64,000 nucleotides of DNA from Myroides albus (GCF_009711045.1 NZ_WMJX01000009.1:1-64000); one strand, 5' to 3'. Counted from the stretch's first letter, positions 37,518-47,276 are shown. Notes: generated by a model not told the origin, from the sequence alone. Numbers and translations: made by a program.

Positions 37518-38909
37518 TTATTTTGCGTATTCTATAAAATTCTGACTTAAACCTGCGTACTCTAATAATGAAGCTACGTTTATAGCATAATTAAAATGAG
37601 CTTGAAGTTTTTGTAATTTAATTCCCGAAAGTTTCATTTCTGCATCCACAACATCTGTAGAAGAAGCAAACCCTTCTGAAAAAGCTTTGTTGCGCACGCG
37701 TAAAAGTTCTTCTCCTAACTTTTCTTGTGTTGACAAGTTTTCTATTTGCTCAACTTGTTTTTCAATATCTTGATACAACTTGGTCACAAGCATTTGCACA
37801 TCGTTCTTAGCTTTTGTTTCAAAAAGTTCAACACTTTCTTTTGTAGCCTTTGCAGCCTTAATCTCATTTCGATTTCTCAATCCCTCAAATAGAGTGTACG
37901 ACACTCCTACTCCGACTACCCAAACATTATCATTATCGTGCATAACACCAGCACTCATTGGGTTATTGTGCGCTAAAATTGTTTGACCAAAAGCTGCCAC
38001 AGTAGGATAGTAAGCCGATTTCTTAGCTTTAATTCCTTGTTCTGCTAAATCCTTCTGAAGAACTAATTTTTGAAGTATAGGGTAGTTGATTAAAGCAGCA
38101 TCTTTGTAAAAATCTAAATCCTCCAATGCGTCTAAAATAAAGAAACCACTTACCAAGTCTTCTGGCACCTCATCTACTTCAAGTGTATTGGCCAAAGCAA
38201 TGCGTGCCAATTTGATATCTTTAATAGCTGCATCCAACTGACGTCTTGCCTCTGAGACAGCCACATCGGCAGATAGCCTCTCTACAGGAGCGATCATGCC
38301 ATTCTCCTCTAACTTAGTTGCATCGTGCAAATGGTGTTGCATTCCCTTTAGCACTTCTTCGCGCACTTTTACTGCCTCATCAGCTAACTTTACTGCATAA
38401 TAGCGCTGGGCTAATTCTGAAATCAATTGATTTTGCTTATTCTCTAAATCTTTTTCTCCTATTTCTTTTTGAATACTTTTTGCCTTGATAGCAGCATTTA
38501 TCTTTCCTCCTGTAAACAAAGGCCAAGTAGCCATAAACCCACCAAAAGCCATGTCTCTTTTGTTAAAAGAAACACTCCAGTTGCCCAAAAGCTCAGGATT
38601 AGGTAAATGAACAAAATCTCCTACTCCATTGCGAAGTCCATTCAAATCAACTCCTAAAGATCGATCCAAATAAACGCCCATCCCAAATGCCTTAACTGTT
38701 GGATAACGCAATCCCTTGGCTGCTTTCCATTCGTATTCATGCACTTCTTCTTGTTTTTCTTGTGCTTTCAACGCGCTATTCTCTTTATGCATCATTTCAT
38801 ATGCCTGAGAAAAAGTCAGCGTTTGTGCTTGAGCAGTGTTTGATGTAAATACACAGAGAATACTTCCACATACAACAGTAAAAATCCCCTTTAATTTCAA
38901 TCTATTCAT
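37518..38909 (-). CDS. TolC-family outer-membrane efflux protein
   Basis: A 463-residue outer-membrane channel. The signal peptide ends at about AQAQT, followed by two long coiled-coil repeats (about 150-260 and 360-450) with heptad Ala/Leu/Glu and the YTLFEGLRNRNEIKAAK motif typical of the second repeat. First gene of a four-gene operon for export across both membranes. No regulator gene is adjacent. Confidence 0.9.
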   Translation of the reverse strand: MNRLKLKGIFTVVCGSILCVFTSNTAQAQTLTFSQAYEMMHKENSALKAQEKQEEVHEYEWKAAKGLRYPTVKAFGMGVYLDRSLGVDLNGLRNGVGDFVHLPNPELLGNWSVSFNKRDMAFGGFMATWPLFTGGKINAAIKAKSIQKEIGEKDLENKQNQLISELAQRYYAVKLADEAVKVREEVLKGMQHHLHDATKLEENGMIAPVERLSADVAVSEARRQLDAAIKDIKLARIALANTLEVDEVPEDLVSGFFILDALEDLDFYKDAALINYPILQKLVLQKDLAEQGIKAKKSAYYPTVAAFGQTILAHNNPMSAGVMHDNDNVWVVGVGVSYTLFEGLRNRNEIKAAKATKESVELFETKAKNDVQMLVTKLYQDIEKQVEQIENLSTQEKLGEELLRVRNKAFSEGFASSTDVVDAEMKLSGIKLQKLQAHFNYAINVASLLEYAGLSQNFIEYAK

Positions 38910-39335
38910 TGACTACTATTTGATATTATATATACCTTGCTTTGTATTTTCTAAAAATCCCTTCACTTGGTAACTACAAATTTTCGCATAAAATTAAACT
39001 ATTTTATCTAAAAATGAAGTCATAATCGCGAAAACTCCTTCTTTTACAAAGTTAATTAATACAAAAAAATCACGTTTTTTCCTAAATTATTACCACCTAT
39101 CACAGAAACTCATATACCCAAGTTCAAAGGAACTAAGGTAGGTAAATCAAAACGCATGCCATTACAACCCATTTCCATAATAATATACACAATACACACC
39201 GACTACACAACCTATTGACTACTAAGTTTTATAAGATAAAAATACACCAACTGATTACTACAAGTAACTCGTCTTTTACCTTTGCCTTTATAAGTGGAAA
39301 GACATAACCAAAATAAAATAGTAGATAAATAAAAA
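38910..39335. other. Gene-free region upstream of the export operon
   Basis: About 430 bases with no supported gene. A minus-strand TAACTTTG (39047-39054) could be part of the export operon promoter, about 140 bases upstream, but no matching TTG is found. Nothing else stands out. Confidence 0.5.
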
Positions 39336-39336
39336 A

Positions 39337-39358
39337 AGCCCTCTAACTAAAGAGGGCT
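39337..39358 (-). terminator. ABC-F gene terminator
   Basis: An 8-bp GC-rich stem (AGCCCTCT / AGAGGGCT) with a 6-nt loop, followed on the minus strand by a T-run, lies 23 bases past the stop. Confidence 0.85.
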
Positions 39359-39381
39359 CTATCTTTTATGTAGAAAAGTAA

Positions 39382-41013
39382 CTATTTTTCAATTTCGCGT
39401 AAACTTTCCATTTTTTTATGTGCTAAGAATCCTTTGATGTCCTCAAAATGCTCTTTTACACGTTTGTTTCCAAACTCAAATACTTTCTCTGCTAAACCGT
39501 CCAAGAAGTCACGGTCGTGTGACACTAAAATAACTGTTCCTTCAAAGTCCCTTAACGCATCTTTGATAATGTCCTTTGTCTTCATATCTAAGTGGTTCGT
39601 AGGCTCATCGAGAATCAACACATTATATGGCTCTAATAATAACTTAACCATCGCAAGACGCGTTTTCTCACCTCCTGAAAGTACTTTAACCTTTTTTTGA
39701 ATATCATCTCCTGAGAACATAAAAGCTCCCAAAATATTCTTTATCTGCGTTCTGATATCTCCTTCTGCAATTCTGTCAACTGTTTCGAAGATTGTTAAGT
39801 TCTCATCTAACAAAGAAGCTTGATTCTGTGCAAAATATCCAATTTGAGCATTATGCCCTATCTCTACGTCACCTGTAAAGTCAATTTCCTTCATGATCGC
39901 TTTAATCATCGTAGATTTACCTTCCCCATTCTTTCCAACAAAAGCAACTTTTTGCCCTCTTTCAATCACCATATTGGCATCTTTAAACACCACGTGCTCA
40001 CCATAGGACTTCGAAAGATCTTTTACCACAACAGGATACTGTCCAGCGCGCGCAGCAGGTGGAAACTTTAATCTAAGTGCAGAGTTATCCACTTCATCTA
40101 CTTCAATTATTTCCAACTTTTCAAGCATTTTTACACGAGATTGCACTTGTAAAGTCTTCGAATAAGTTCCTTTAAAACGCTCTATAAATTCAGTTGTTTC
40201 CGCAATCATCTTTTGCTGTTCTTCATACGCTTTTAACTGATGAGCACGTCTATCTTGACGCAACACTAAGTAGTCAGAATACTTCGCTTTATAATCATAG
40301 ATTTTACCCATCGTAACTTCGATTGTACGATTTGTAATATTATCCACAAATGCACGGTCATGGGAAATAACCATCACCGCTTTAGCTTGATTAATTAAAA
40401 AATCCTCTAACCACTGAATACTCTCGATATCCATGTGGTTGGTAGGCTCATCTAAAAGAATTAAATCTGGTTTCTGCAATAAGATCTTAGCCAATTCAAT
40501 TCGCATTCGCCAGCCTCCACTAAATTCAGAAGTTGGGCGTGTAAAATCTTCTCTTTCGAATCCCAGACCTTTCAAAATCTTCTCTACTTCAGCCTCATAA
40601 TTAACTTCTTCAATTGAATAAAACTTTTCACTTAGCTCAGATACACGTTCAATCAACTTCATATAAGCATCACTCTCATAATCGGTGCGAACAGTCAACT
40701 CTTCATTAAGCTCATCAATCTCTTTTTTCATAGAGAATATACTCGCATAAGCCTTAGATGCTTCTTCCATCACAGTACAATTATCCTCTGTCAATAAGTG
40801 CTGTGGCAAATAAGCAATTACGGCATCTTTTGGTGCAGATATACTTCCAGTAGATGGTTTATTTACCCCTGCAACAATCTTTAATAGAGTAGATTTTCCT
40901 GCTCCATTCTTCCCCATAAGAGCAATCTTGTCGTTTTCATTAATCGAAAAATTGACACCACTAAATAATGTAGTACCACCAAACTGAACTGAAATGTCGT
41001 TAACTGTAATCAT
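39382..41013 (-). CDS. ABC-F family ATPase
   Basis: From the chosen start 543 residues: two ABC cassettes without membrane spans, the ABC-F layout of ribosome-associated ATPases (YbiT/EttA-like). Walker A motifs are GKNGAGKST and GKNGEGKST, signatures are FSGGWRMRIELA and LSGGEKTRLAMV, and each half has LLDEPTNH or LILDEPTNHLDM. The inter-domain linker (about 240-310) is basic and helical. A longer reading to 41214 adds 67 residues with no homologous character and runs through the nhaA terminator, so ATG 41011-41013 is preferred. Family members adjust translation or give antibiotic resistance; no resistance role is implied here. Confidence 0.9.
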   Translation of the reverse strand: MITVNDISVQFGGTTLFSGVNFSINENDKIALMGKNGAGKSTLLKIVAGVNKPSTGSISAPKDAVIAYLPQHLLTEDNCTVMEEASKAYASIFSMKKEIDELNEELTVRTDYESDAYMKLIERVSELSEKFYSIEEVNYEAEVEKILKGLGFEREDFTRPTSEFSGGWRMRIELAKILLQKPDLILLDEPTNHMDIESIQWLEDFLINQAKAVMVISHDRAFVDNITNRTIEVTMGKIYDYKAKYSDYLVLRQDRRAHQLKAYEEQQKMIAETTEFIERFKGTYSKTLQVQSRVKMLEKLEIIEVDEVDNSALRLKFPPAARAGQYPVVVKDLSKSYGEHVVFKDANMVIERGQKVAFVGKNGEGKSTMIKAIMKEIDFTGDVEIGHNAQIGYFAQNQASLLDENLTIFETVDRIAEGDIRTQIKNILGAFMFSGDDIQKKVKVLSGGEKTRLAMVKLLLEPYNVLILDEPTNHLDMKTKDIIKDALRDFEGTVILVSHDRDFLDGLAEKVFEFGNKRVKEHFEDIKGFLAHKKMESLREIEK

Positions 41014-41095
41014 GTAACTTCGTATATCTATTTTATAATTATTTGCAAATATAGTATTTGTTAGATACCATTTAGCAGATTTGAAATAATAAAAA

Positions 41096-41125
41096 AAGCT
41101 CTGTGAATTAACTTCCACAGAGCTT
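41096..41125 (-). terminator. nhaA terminator
   Basis: A 10-bp perfect stem (AAGCTCTGTG / CACAGAGCTT) with a 10-nt loop and minus-strand T-run lies 28 bases after nhaA. Confidence 0.85.
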
Positions 41126-41152
41126 GTATATTCATTGGGTAATATACCCTTA

Positions 41153-42502
41153 TTATTCCATTTCTTCTTTCTTTTTACCAAACATAAAAAGCAAGACATA
41201 ACCAATAACTCCACCTAAACCTGAAGCCATTAAAATCCCCAGTTTAGCTTGATCAGGGAACTCTGGATGTAGATTGATATCAAATGCTAATTCAGTAACG
41301 AATAACGACATTGTAAATCCAATCGCCGCTAAGAACCCTAATCCCAATAGATTCAAATAAGTCATTCCTTTAGGCATCGAAACTACTTTCAATTTAATCA
41401 ACAAAGCAGTTAGTCCAGACACACCAATAACTTTTCCTATTAACAGTCCAAATGCCACCCCTAAAGTTACAGCACTGAAACCACCGTCACCTAAGCTGAT
41501 TGGAATAGCAGCATTCGCAAGTGCGAAAACAGGCATTACAAAGAAAGCCACAAAGTTATGCATACTATGCTCCAAGCGAATAGAAGCTGGTAAAGCATCT
41601 CTTGACAAATCTTTTATATCGTGAACACACTCCATCTGAGCACCAGTCAAGTTTGGTATTTTATCATCAGGATCAATTTTACTGAATCGATCTCTTAAGC
41701 TATTTAATTTAGTAACGAAGTATGATTCGTTAACTTTTGCCGTACTCGGAATTGCAAAAGCTGCTAAAACCGCTGCAATCGTCGCGTGAACACCAGATAG
41801 TAAAAAACACAACCACACTCCACCAATACCAATAATAGCATAGTAAATTGTATTTCTGATTCCTATTAAATTACTCAACACTAACAATCCAAAGAATCCA
41901 AGTCCCATTCCCAAATTAGTAATTGACAAATCACTTGTATAGAACATCGCTATAACTAATACAGCACCTAAGTCATCTGCAATAGCTAAAGCAGTCAAAA
42001 ACACTTTAAGTGAAGTAGGTACTCTATCACCTAATAAATACAGTACTCCAAGGGCAAAAGCAATATCAGTTGCCATCGGAATCCCCCAACCATGTGCTGC
42101 ATCAGTTCCACCATTGAAGATCAAATAAACAGTAGCAGGTACCACCATTCCACCAATAGCCGCTATGATAGGCAACATTGCTTTCTTAGGTGAAGATAGT
42201 TCTCCTGTTGTCAATTCTCGTTTCAATTCTAAACCAACCACAAAGAAAAAGATTGCCATCAATCCATCATTCACCCAATGCTTTAAAGAGTGATTCAACG
42301 TCATATCATTAAGCGTAAAGCCAATATGATTATCATCCCAAAAGCTCATATATGCATCAGCCCATTGAGAATTAGCCATAAAAATAGCAAATACAGCAGC
42401 TAAAAATAATACTATCCCACCAGACGTAGATTTACTCATGAATCTACTCATTGGCGCCGTAATCCATTTATCTGCTGGAGATAATTTAATATTGTTATCC
42501 AT
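41153..42502 (-). CDS. nhaA: Na+/H+ antiporter NhaA
   Basis: A 449-residue NhaA antiporter with about 12 membrane spans. It exchanges Na+ or Li+ for H+ for pH and salt homeostasis. FFVVGLELKRELTTGELSS is the family hallmark, PMATDIAFALGVL matches span 4, and the ion-binding Asp pair is in LAIADDLGAVLVIA. A polar loop of about 60 residues (around 265-325) is longer than in E. coli, where the protein has 388 residues. Single gene with its own terminator. Confidence 0.94.
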   Translation of the reverse strand: MDNNIKLSPADKWITAPMSRFMSKSTSGGIVLFLAAVFAIFMANSQWADAYMSFWDDNHIGFTLNDMTLNHSLKHWVNDGLMAIFFFVVGLELKRELTTGELSSPKKAMLPIIAAIGGMVVPATVYLIFNGGTDAAHGWGIPMATDIAFALGVLYLLGDRVPTSLKVFLTALAIADDLGAVLVIAMFYTSDLSITNLGMGLGFFGLLVLSNLIGIRNTIYYAIIGIGGVWLCFLLSGVHATIAAVLAAFAIPSTAKVNESYFVTKLNSLRDRFSKIDPDDKIPNLTGAQMECVHDIKDLSRDALPASIRLEHSMHNFVAFFVMPVFALANAAIPISLGDGGFSAVTLGVAFGLLIGKVIGVSGLTALLIKLKVVSMPKGMTYLNLLGLGFLAAIGFTMSLFVTELAFDINLHPEFPDQAKLGILMASGLGGVIGYVLLFMFGKKKEEME

Positions 42503-42875
42503 CGTTTTTTAAATTTGTTAGCGAATATAGTTTTTCTGATACTTTTAGGCAAATTAGTAACCTTATTTTTGTATTAAATCTTGTGATTATCGAGGTTTTA
42601 CAGTACTTAAACCTTCTTGTTAATCCTTGAAAAAGACAAATGAATTAAAGTTGAATAGAAGTAAATTGACAATGTAGTGCACTGAATCAATCAAGTCTGT
42701 TTGTTCTACCCCATTCTTATCGCTTATAACCATTGAAAAATCAACAATCTGACTAACAGCAATTCACATCCAAATCACACCAAATAACCACAAAGACCAA
42801 GACCTCCTATTCTTTGATATACAACCAATTAGCTAAATCCCTCTTAAAAGAGTGGTTAAAAATAGATAGAATAAG
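42503..42875. other. Gene-free region between nhaA and lipA
   Basis: About 370 bases without a supported gene, holding the divergent promoters of nhaA and lipA. No repeat or RNA fold was recognised. Confidence 0.5.
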
Positions 42876-42883
42876 TATATTTG
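42876..42883 (+). promoter_or_regulatory. lipA -7 element
   Basis: TATATTTG fits TAnnTTTG and lies 20 bases before the chosen lipA ATG. It would place the transcript start near 42890, which rules out the in-frame TTG at 42888 as start codon. Confidence 0.5.
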
Positions 42884-42902
42884 CTTTTTGAAAATCAAAA
42901 AT

Positions 42903-43775
42903 ATGGACTCAATTTTAGATTCAAATATACAGCCAAAAGCTAAACCGAAATGGTTACGTGTAAAATTGCCTACTGGTAAAAAATATACAGAATTAAGAGG
43001 TTTAGTTGACAAATATAAACTTCACACAATCTGTACATCAGGTAGTTGTCCTAACATGGGAGAATGTTGGGGTGAAGGAACCGCTACATTCATGATTTTA
43101 GGTAACATCTGTACGCGTTCTTGTGGATTCTGTGGTGTAAAAACAGGACGACCAGAAACAGTGGATTGGGATGAACCTGAAAAAGTAGCTCGCTCTATTA
43201 AATTAATGAAGATTAAACACGCAGTAATCACAAGTGTTGACCGAGATGATTTAAAAGATGGAGGTTCTATCATTTGGGCAGAAACTGTAGATGCTGTACG
43301 CCGTATAAGTCCTGGAACAACAATGGAAACATTAATTCCAGACTTCCAAGGAATAGAGACAAACATAGATCGCATCATTGCAGTAGCTCCTGAAATTGTC
43401 TCTCACAATATGGAAACAGTACGTCGATTAACACGTGAAGTGCGTATACAAGCTAAATACGAGAGAAGTTTAGAAGTATTAAAATACTTGAAAGATCAAG
43501 GAATCAACAGAACAAAATCAGGTATCATGTTAGGCCTTGGTGAAACTGAAGAAGAAGTAATCCAAACCATGCATGATTTAAGAGCGGTGAACTTGGATGT
43601 ACTGACAATCGGTCAATACTTACAACCAAGTAAAAAGCACCTACCTGTAAAAGAGTTTATCACTCCCGAACAGTTCAAAAAGTATGAGGAGATAGGTTTG
43701 GAATTAGGATTCAGACACGTAGAAAGTGGAGCCTTAGTTCGTTCTTCATATAGAGCACAAAAACACCTTTTATAA
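42903..43775 (+). CDS. lipA: Lipoyl synthase LipA
   Basis: A 290-residue radical-SAM enzyme inserting two sulfurs into octanoyl groups on lipoyl domains. The auxiliary cluster cysteines are C44-x4-C49-x5-C55, the radical SAM triad is C70-x3-C74-x2-C77 (CTRSCGFC), and the C-terminal RSSY motif is present. ATG at 42903-42905 is chosen over an in-frame TTG at 42888. Closed by a palindromic terminator. Confidence 0.95.
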   Translation: MDSILDSNIQPKAKPKWLRVKLPTGKKYTELRGLVDKYKLHTICTSGSCPNMGECWGEGTATFMILGNICTRSCGFCGVKTGRPETVDWDEPEKVARSIKLMKIKHAVITSVDRDDLKDGGSIIWAETVDAVRRISPGTTMETLIPDFQGIETNIDRIIAVAPEIVSHNMETVRRLTREVRIQAKYERSLEVLKYLKDQGINRTKSGIMLGLGETEEEVIQTMHDLRAVNLDVLTIGQYLQPSKKHLPVKEFITPEQFKKYEEIGLELGFRHVESGALVRSSYRAQKHLL

Positions 43776-43787
43776 CAATAAAGAAAC

Positions 43788-43808
43788 AGGTCGCTTAGTA
43801 AGCGACCT
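43788..43808 (+). terminator. lipA terminator
   Basis: GGTCGCTT and AAGCGACC pair perfectly around a 3-nt loop, followed by a T-rich stretch, 13 bases after lipA. Confidence 0.75.
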
Positions 43809-43824
43809 TCTTGTTTAATAGTTT

Positions 43825-44832
43825 ATGAATAAAATACGCATAGCGATTAATGGTTTTGGCCGTATCGGTCGTAACCTTTTCAAACTACTCCTTAGTCATC
43901 CCCAAATTGAAGTTGTTGCTATTAATGATTTAGCGGATACGCAAACAATGGCTCACTTACTTAAATACGATAGTATTCACGGGATTCTACCAAATCAAAT
44001 TACCCATGATCAAGATCACATTTATGTAGATGGACGCAAGATCTTTTTCTTTAGACAAAGTGAAATCCAACAAATCAATTGGAAACACCTTGATATAGAC
44101 TACGTTGTTGAGTCTACAGGTAAGAGAAAAACATATGATGCTCTACAGCAGCACATCGAACAAGGGGCTAAGCGAGTAATCCTATCTGTTCCTCCAGAAG
44201 ACAATACCATAAAAACAATTGTACTGGGTGTGAATCAAGATATACTTACAGGAGAAGAATTAATCATCTCCAATGCCAGTTGTACTACAAATAATGCAGC
44301 GCCAATGGTGAAGGTTATCAAGGAATTGTGTGGTATAGAACAAGCGTATATCACGACTGTTCACTCTTATACAACAGATCAAAGCTTACACGACCAACCT
44401 CACAAAGATTTACGCAGGGCAAGAGGTGCTGCCCAATCAATTGTTCCTACGACCACTGGAGCAGCTAAGGCATTAACTAAAATATTCCCTGAATACGAAG
44501 GTAAAATCGGCGGTGGAGGTATTCGCGTTCCCGTTCCTGATGGCTCTTTGACAGATATAACTTGTTATGTCAAAAGAGAAGTTACCATCGAAGAAATAAA
44601 TCAAGCATTCAAATCAGCAGCAGAAACACATTTAAAAGGAATATTAGACTATACTTCTGATCCCATTGTGTCAGTTGATATCATAGGTAACCCACATTCT
44701 TGCCTGTTTGACTCACAGCTCACATCTGTACTCGACAAGATGGTTAAAGTAGTGGGATGGTATGACAATGAAATCGGCTATTCCTCTCGATTGATTGATT
44801 TGATTCTATATGTAGATTCCATAAAAAAATAA
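43825..44832 (+). CDS. gap: Glyceraldehyde-3-phosphate dehydrogenase, CTTNN variant
   Basis: A 335-residue GAPDH. The NAD-binding INGFGRIGRNLF (9-20) and the catalytic C153 in SNASCTTNNAAP are clear; the usual CTTNC has Asn157 in place of the second Cys. HSYTTDQSLHDQPHKDLRRARGAAQSI and the C-terminal GWYDNEIGYSSRL are typical. Many flavobacteria carry, as I recall, a second gap of this kind, so it may act in gluconeogenesis or redox-stress conditions rather than being the main glycolytic enzyme. Cofactor preference is not clear. Confidence 0.92.
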   Translation: MNKIRIAINGFGRIGRNLFKLLLSHPQIEVVAINDLADTQTMAHLLKYDSIHGILPNQITHDQDHIYVDGRKIFFFRQSEIQQINWKHLDIDYVVESTGKRKTYDALQQHIEQGAKRVILSVPPEDNTIKTIVLGVNQDILTGEELIISNASCTTNNAAPMVKVIKELCGIEQAYITTVHSYTTDQSLHDQPHKDLRRARGAAQSIVPTTTGAAKALTKIFPEYEGKIGGGGIRVPVPDGSLTDITCYVKREVTIEEINQAFKSAAETHLKGILDYTSDPIVSVDIIGNPHSCLFDSQLTSVLDKMVKVVGWYDNEIGYSSRLIDLILYVDSIKK

Positions 44833-44840
44833 TATTACGA

Positions 44841-44887
44841 AGCAGTTTGTTTACTGAAGTCCCCATGATGACATAAAGCAAACTGCT
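44841..44887 (+). terminator. gap terminator
   Basis: A stem AGCAGTTTG / CAAACTGCT with a long (about 29-nt) loop is followed by a T-run. The loop is large, so the call is moderate. Confidence 0.6.
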
Positions 44888-45072
44888 TTTCTTTTTTACT
44901 TTTTTATTTTGACACTTCCACTGAGATAAAGGTCCTCCCTATTTCATTGTCTCCCAAATGTAAATATTTTGTCTAAGTATACTAGTGCGAAGTGCAAGTA
45001 AACATCCCCTTAAAGGTTTTGCTTTTCTTAAATAGTAGTTATCTATTTCTCATGTAGACATATATTCACTTA

Positions 45073-45528
45073 TCAAACGGCAATAAAAATATCTACTTCT
45101 GCATCACTTGCATTAGAAGCCTTATCACCATATACTTCGTAATCATGTGTAAACCTTCTCGCTAAGTCTTGATTCCAAATTTCCACCCACTTTTGAATAA
45201 CAACACCCTTTGTTAAATCACCTTTAGCTGTAAACTTTAAGTAAGTTCCCCCCTCGACAGCTAACCCTGTCATACCTCTTGGAATCTGGGCTAAACTTGA
45301 GACCTTACATCCCAACAAAGTCGTATAAGGCAATGTGTGATCACCTTCGTACTCTGTATACATCGAAATAATCTCATTACTTAATTTAGAGGGAATTTGT
45401 TCTATTGTATTTTCGTTAATAAATCGCTGCCATAACAAGGGAATATCATTAGCAGCTTGATTATTCATATTAGAGGTTCGCACGGTAATACCAATGATAT
45501 AAAATGGCTTTACTTCAATTGTTTTCAT
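45073..45528 (-). CDS. GyrI-like small-molecule-binding domain protein
   Basis: A 151-residue stand-alone effector-binding domain of the GyrI/AraC-effector (SHS2-repeat) fold, with no DNA-binding part. Typical features are the N-terminal EVKPFYIIGI, the central YTEYEGDH and PYTTLLGCKV strands, GMTGLAVEGGTYLKF and the terminal acidic strand EVDIFIAV. Such proteins bind or hydrolyse small amphipathic compounds. It lies 248 bases behind a WYL-type regulator gene on the same strand, a common pairing, so the regulator may control it. Confidence 0.83.
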   Translation of the reverse strand: MKTIEVKPFYIIGITVRTSNMNNQAANDIPLLWQRFINENTIEQIPSKLSNEIISMYTEYEGDHTLPYTTLLGCKVSSLAQIPRGMTGLAVEGGTYLKFTAKGDLTKGVVIQKWVEIWNQDLARRFTHDYEVYGDKASNASDAEVDIFIAV

Positions 45529-45776
45529 TCTAATTATCTTTTTTTAATTCTTCCACAAAAATAATACTACAGAATGTCAACAGTATGTCAGGGGTAAAAC
45601 ACAAATGAAAAAAATTCACTATCTATAATACACATCAGCATACAAAAAATGAAAAAATAAATTAGCACACAGTAATTATATTGCTTTAAAAAATCAAAGT
45701 AACTACCATAGGCGACACTACTGGATACGAAAAAATCTAAGGAGTACACTCACCTAAAAGAAAGAAGAAAAACAAG

Positions 45777-46505
45777 CTATTCGTTCTTGGCCTCCTCTAC
45801 ACTATTGCGATACTTTTGACGACAGCTTTCTATATATTCTTGTAAAGTTAAATCATGAGGTTCAAAACACTTCAAAGACACGTGCATCCTTTCAATACGA
45901 TCTAATCTAAAAGCTCTAAACTCACTGCGAAGGCGACAAAAGGCAATTAAAATCCAATTCTCTTGAGTAGTGTACAAAGCAAATGGTTCAATCTCTCTCT
46001 CGGTTCTCTTATTATCCAAAGAGAGATACGCAATTTCAACTACCTGATAATTAACCATAGCTGATTGCAACCTCACAAGCAAATCACTCGAATTTCTTTC
46101 TGTGGAATTTGGTCTTACTTGTATGCGATCACACAACAACTCCATTTTCTCCCTTTGGCTAAAACGCATCACAGCTTTTAACTTTTCAACAGCGCTGCAA
46201 TACTGTTGAACAAGAGAGCTATCGCTATTCTGTCCGATAAGTTGTTCTACTGTAATCAAAGCATTAGCCTCCTCTTGAGAGAACATAATAGGCGGTAGAG
46301 AATAACCTTCCATAATAGAATACCCTTTGCCTTCTTCAGTAACAATAGGAACACCTGAATCCTCAAGAGCTCGTATATCGCGATACACAGTGCGAACACT
46401 TACATTGTGTTTGGCAGCAATTTCACTTGCAGTCACTAATCGCTTAGACTGCAATTGTACTAAAATTGCAGATAGCCTATTCAACCGGGGGATAGATTCG
46501 GACAT
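45777..46505 (-). CDS. YafY-type HTH-WYL transcriptional regulator
   Basis: A 242-residue regulator. An N-terminal helix-turn-helix (about 5-60, with VTASEIAAKHNVSVRTVYRDIRALE) precedes a central helical region and a WYL domain (about 140-215, with VVEIAYLSLDNKRTEREIEPFALY and WILIAFCRLRSEFRAFRLDRI). WYL domains sense nucleic acid or small ligands. Probably controls itself and the GyrI-like gene behind it; a target site was not identified. Confidence 0.88.
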   Translation of the reverse strand: MSESIPRLNRLSAILVQLQSKRLVTASEIAAKHNVSVRTVYRDIRALEDSGVPIVTEEGKGYSIMEGYSLPPIMFSQEEANALITVEQLIGQNSDSSLVQQYCSAVEKLKAVMRFSQREKMELLCDRIQVRPNSTERNSSDLLVRLQSAMVNYQVVEIAYLSLDNKRTEREIEPFALYTTQENWILIAFCRLRSEFRAFRLDRIERMHVSLKCFEPHDLTLQEYIESCRQKYRNSVEEAKNE

Positions 46506-47276
46506 TTATAGCATAATTTGTAATACTCACAAAGATACAAAGAAGATCAAAATTTGGTTTGCATACAAAAGTTTGTACCTATGTAGAGACCTCAAGTTAT
46601 TCTTTTAACAAGATTTTCATTTTATTTCCCTTTTGTAATAACGTAAATCATATTACGAGTTTAACCCAGGTTACACAATAGACATCTGAACGAAAAATAA
46701 TTACACAAAATAGCGCTGAATTACTGAGTAAAGTATACCCTAGTATGGTTTTAGAACTAATAAAAGAGATATGAAGTAAAATTGCTTTGTAGTATTTGGC
46801 TAATGTAGAATCTGCGGTTAAATAGTTGAACAAAAAATAGTACTTTCCTTGGACTTTCTTGCCCTTTTCTTGCGGTATCCTTGCAGTTTTACTGCCAAAA
46901 AGGGGTGTTTCTCGAAGAAAACCCCTAGCATCCCCCAAGAAACCCCCAAGAAAGTACCAACCATATTGCAGTCATTTCCCTCATAACAAAAAACTATAGA
47001 TAATTATCTTATTGTAAAAAGCTAAAGAAATGTACTTGATTTCAGCATACAGACAATTGAGAACATTCGCTTATTCAAGTTGATATAGAGGTTGCCTTCG
47101 AATTCACCTAAAAGGTGCATATAAAAGCACTATTCTAAAGAAGTGCGTAGCCTATGCTTTAGTATTTCGCTATAATTTATTATCCCCTCTTAATAAGAGA
47201 CTACACTTTCCCAAAAATTCTTTAACCTTGAATCACCTTTACGCGATCTTAGAACATTGGAGTAAATACAATAAAA
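46506..47276. other. Long gene-free region holding a repeat element
   Basis: About 770 bases with no supported gene. A 96-codon leftward reading (46648-46938) has no family character and runs through the repeat element, so it is not called. The region interrupts what is often a longer yajC operon in related bacteria. Confidence 0.6.
46844..46956 (-). repeat. Palindromic 11-bp-unit repeat element, copy 2
   Basis: On the plus strand five successive 11-base units TTTCCTTGGAC, TTTCTTGCCCT, TTTCTTGCGGT, ATCCTTGCAGT and TTTACTGCCAA (46844-46898) are followed by a 14-base joint. Four units CGAAGAAAACC, CCTAGCATCCC, CCAAGAAACCC and CCAAGAAAGTA (46913-46956) then follow. The arms are roughly complementary. 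The core ATGCTAGGGGTTTTCTTCG (minus strand) is identical to copy 1, which is in the opposite orientation. ACTGCAAGGA and ACCGCAAGAAA are also shared. Confidence 0.82.

Noticed and set aside
41014..41214. 67-residue N-terminal extension of the ABC-F gene
   Set aside because: The sequence is not conserved in the family and spans the nhaA terminator hairpin; the ATG at 41013 starts directly at the first cassette.
46648..46938. 96-codon leftward open frame in the yafY-yajC gap
   Set aside because: It runs through the palindromic repeat element, has no family resemblance or domain character, and lacks a promoter or terminator of its own.
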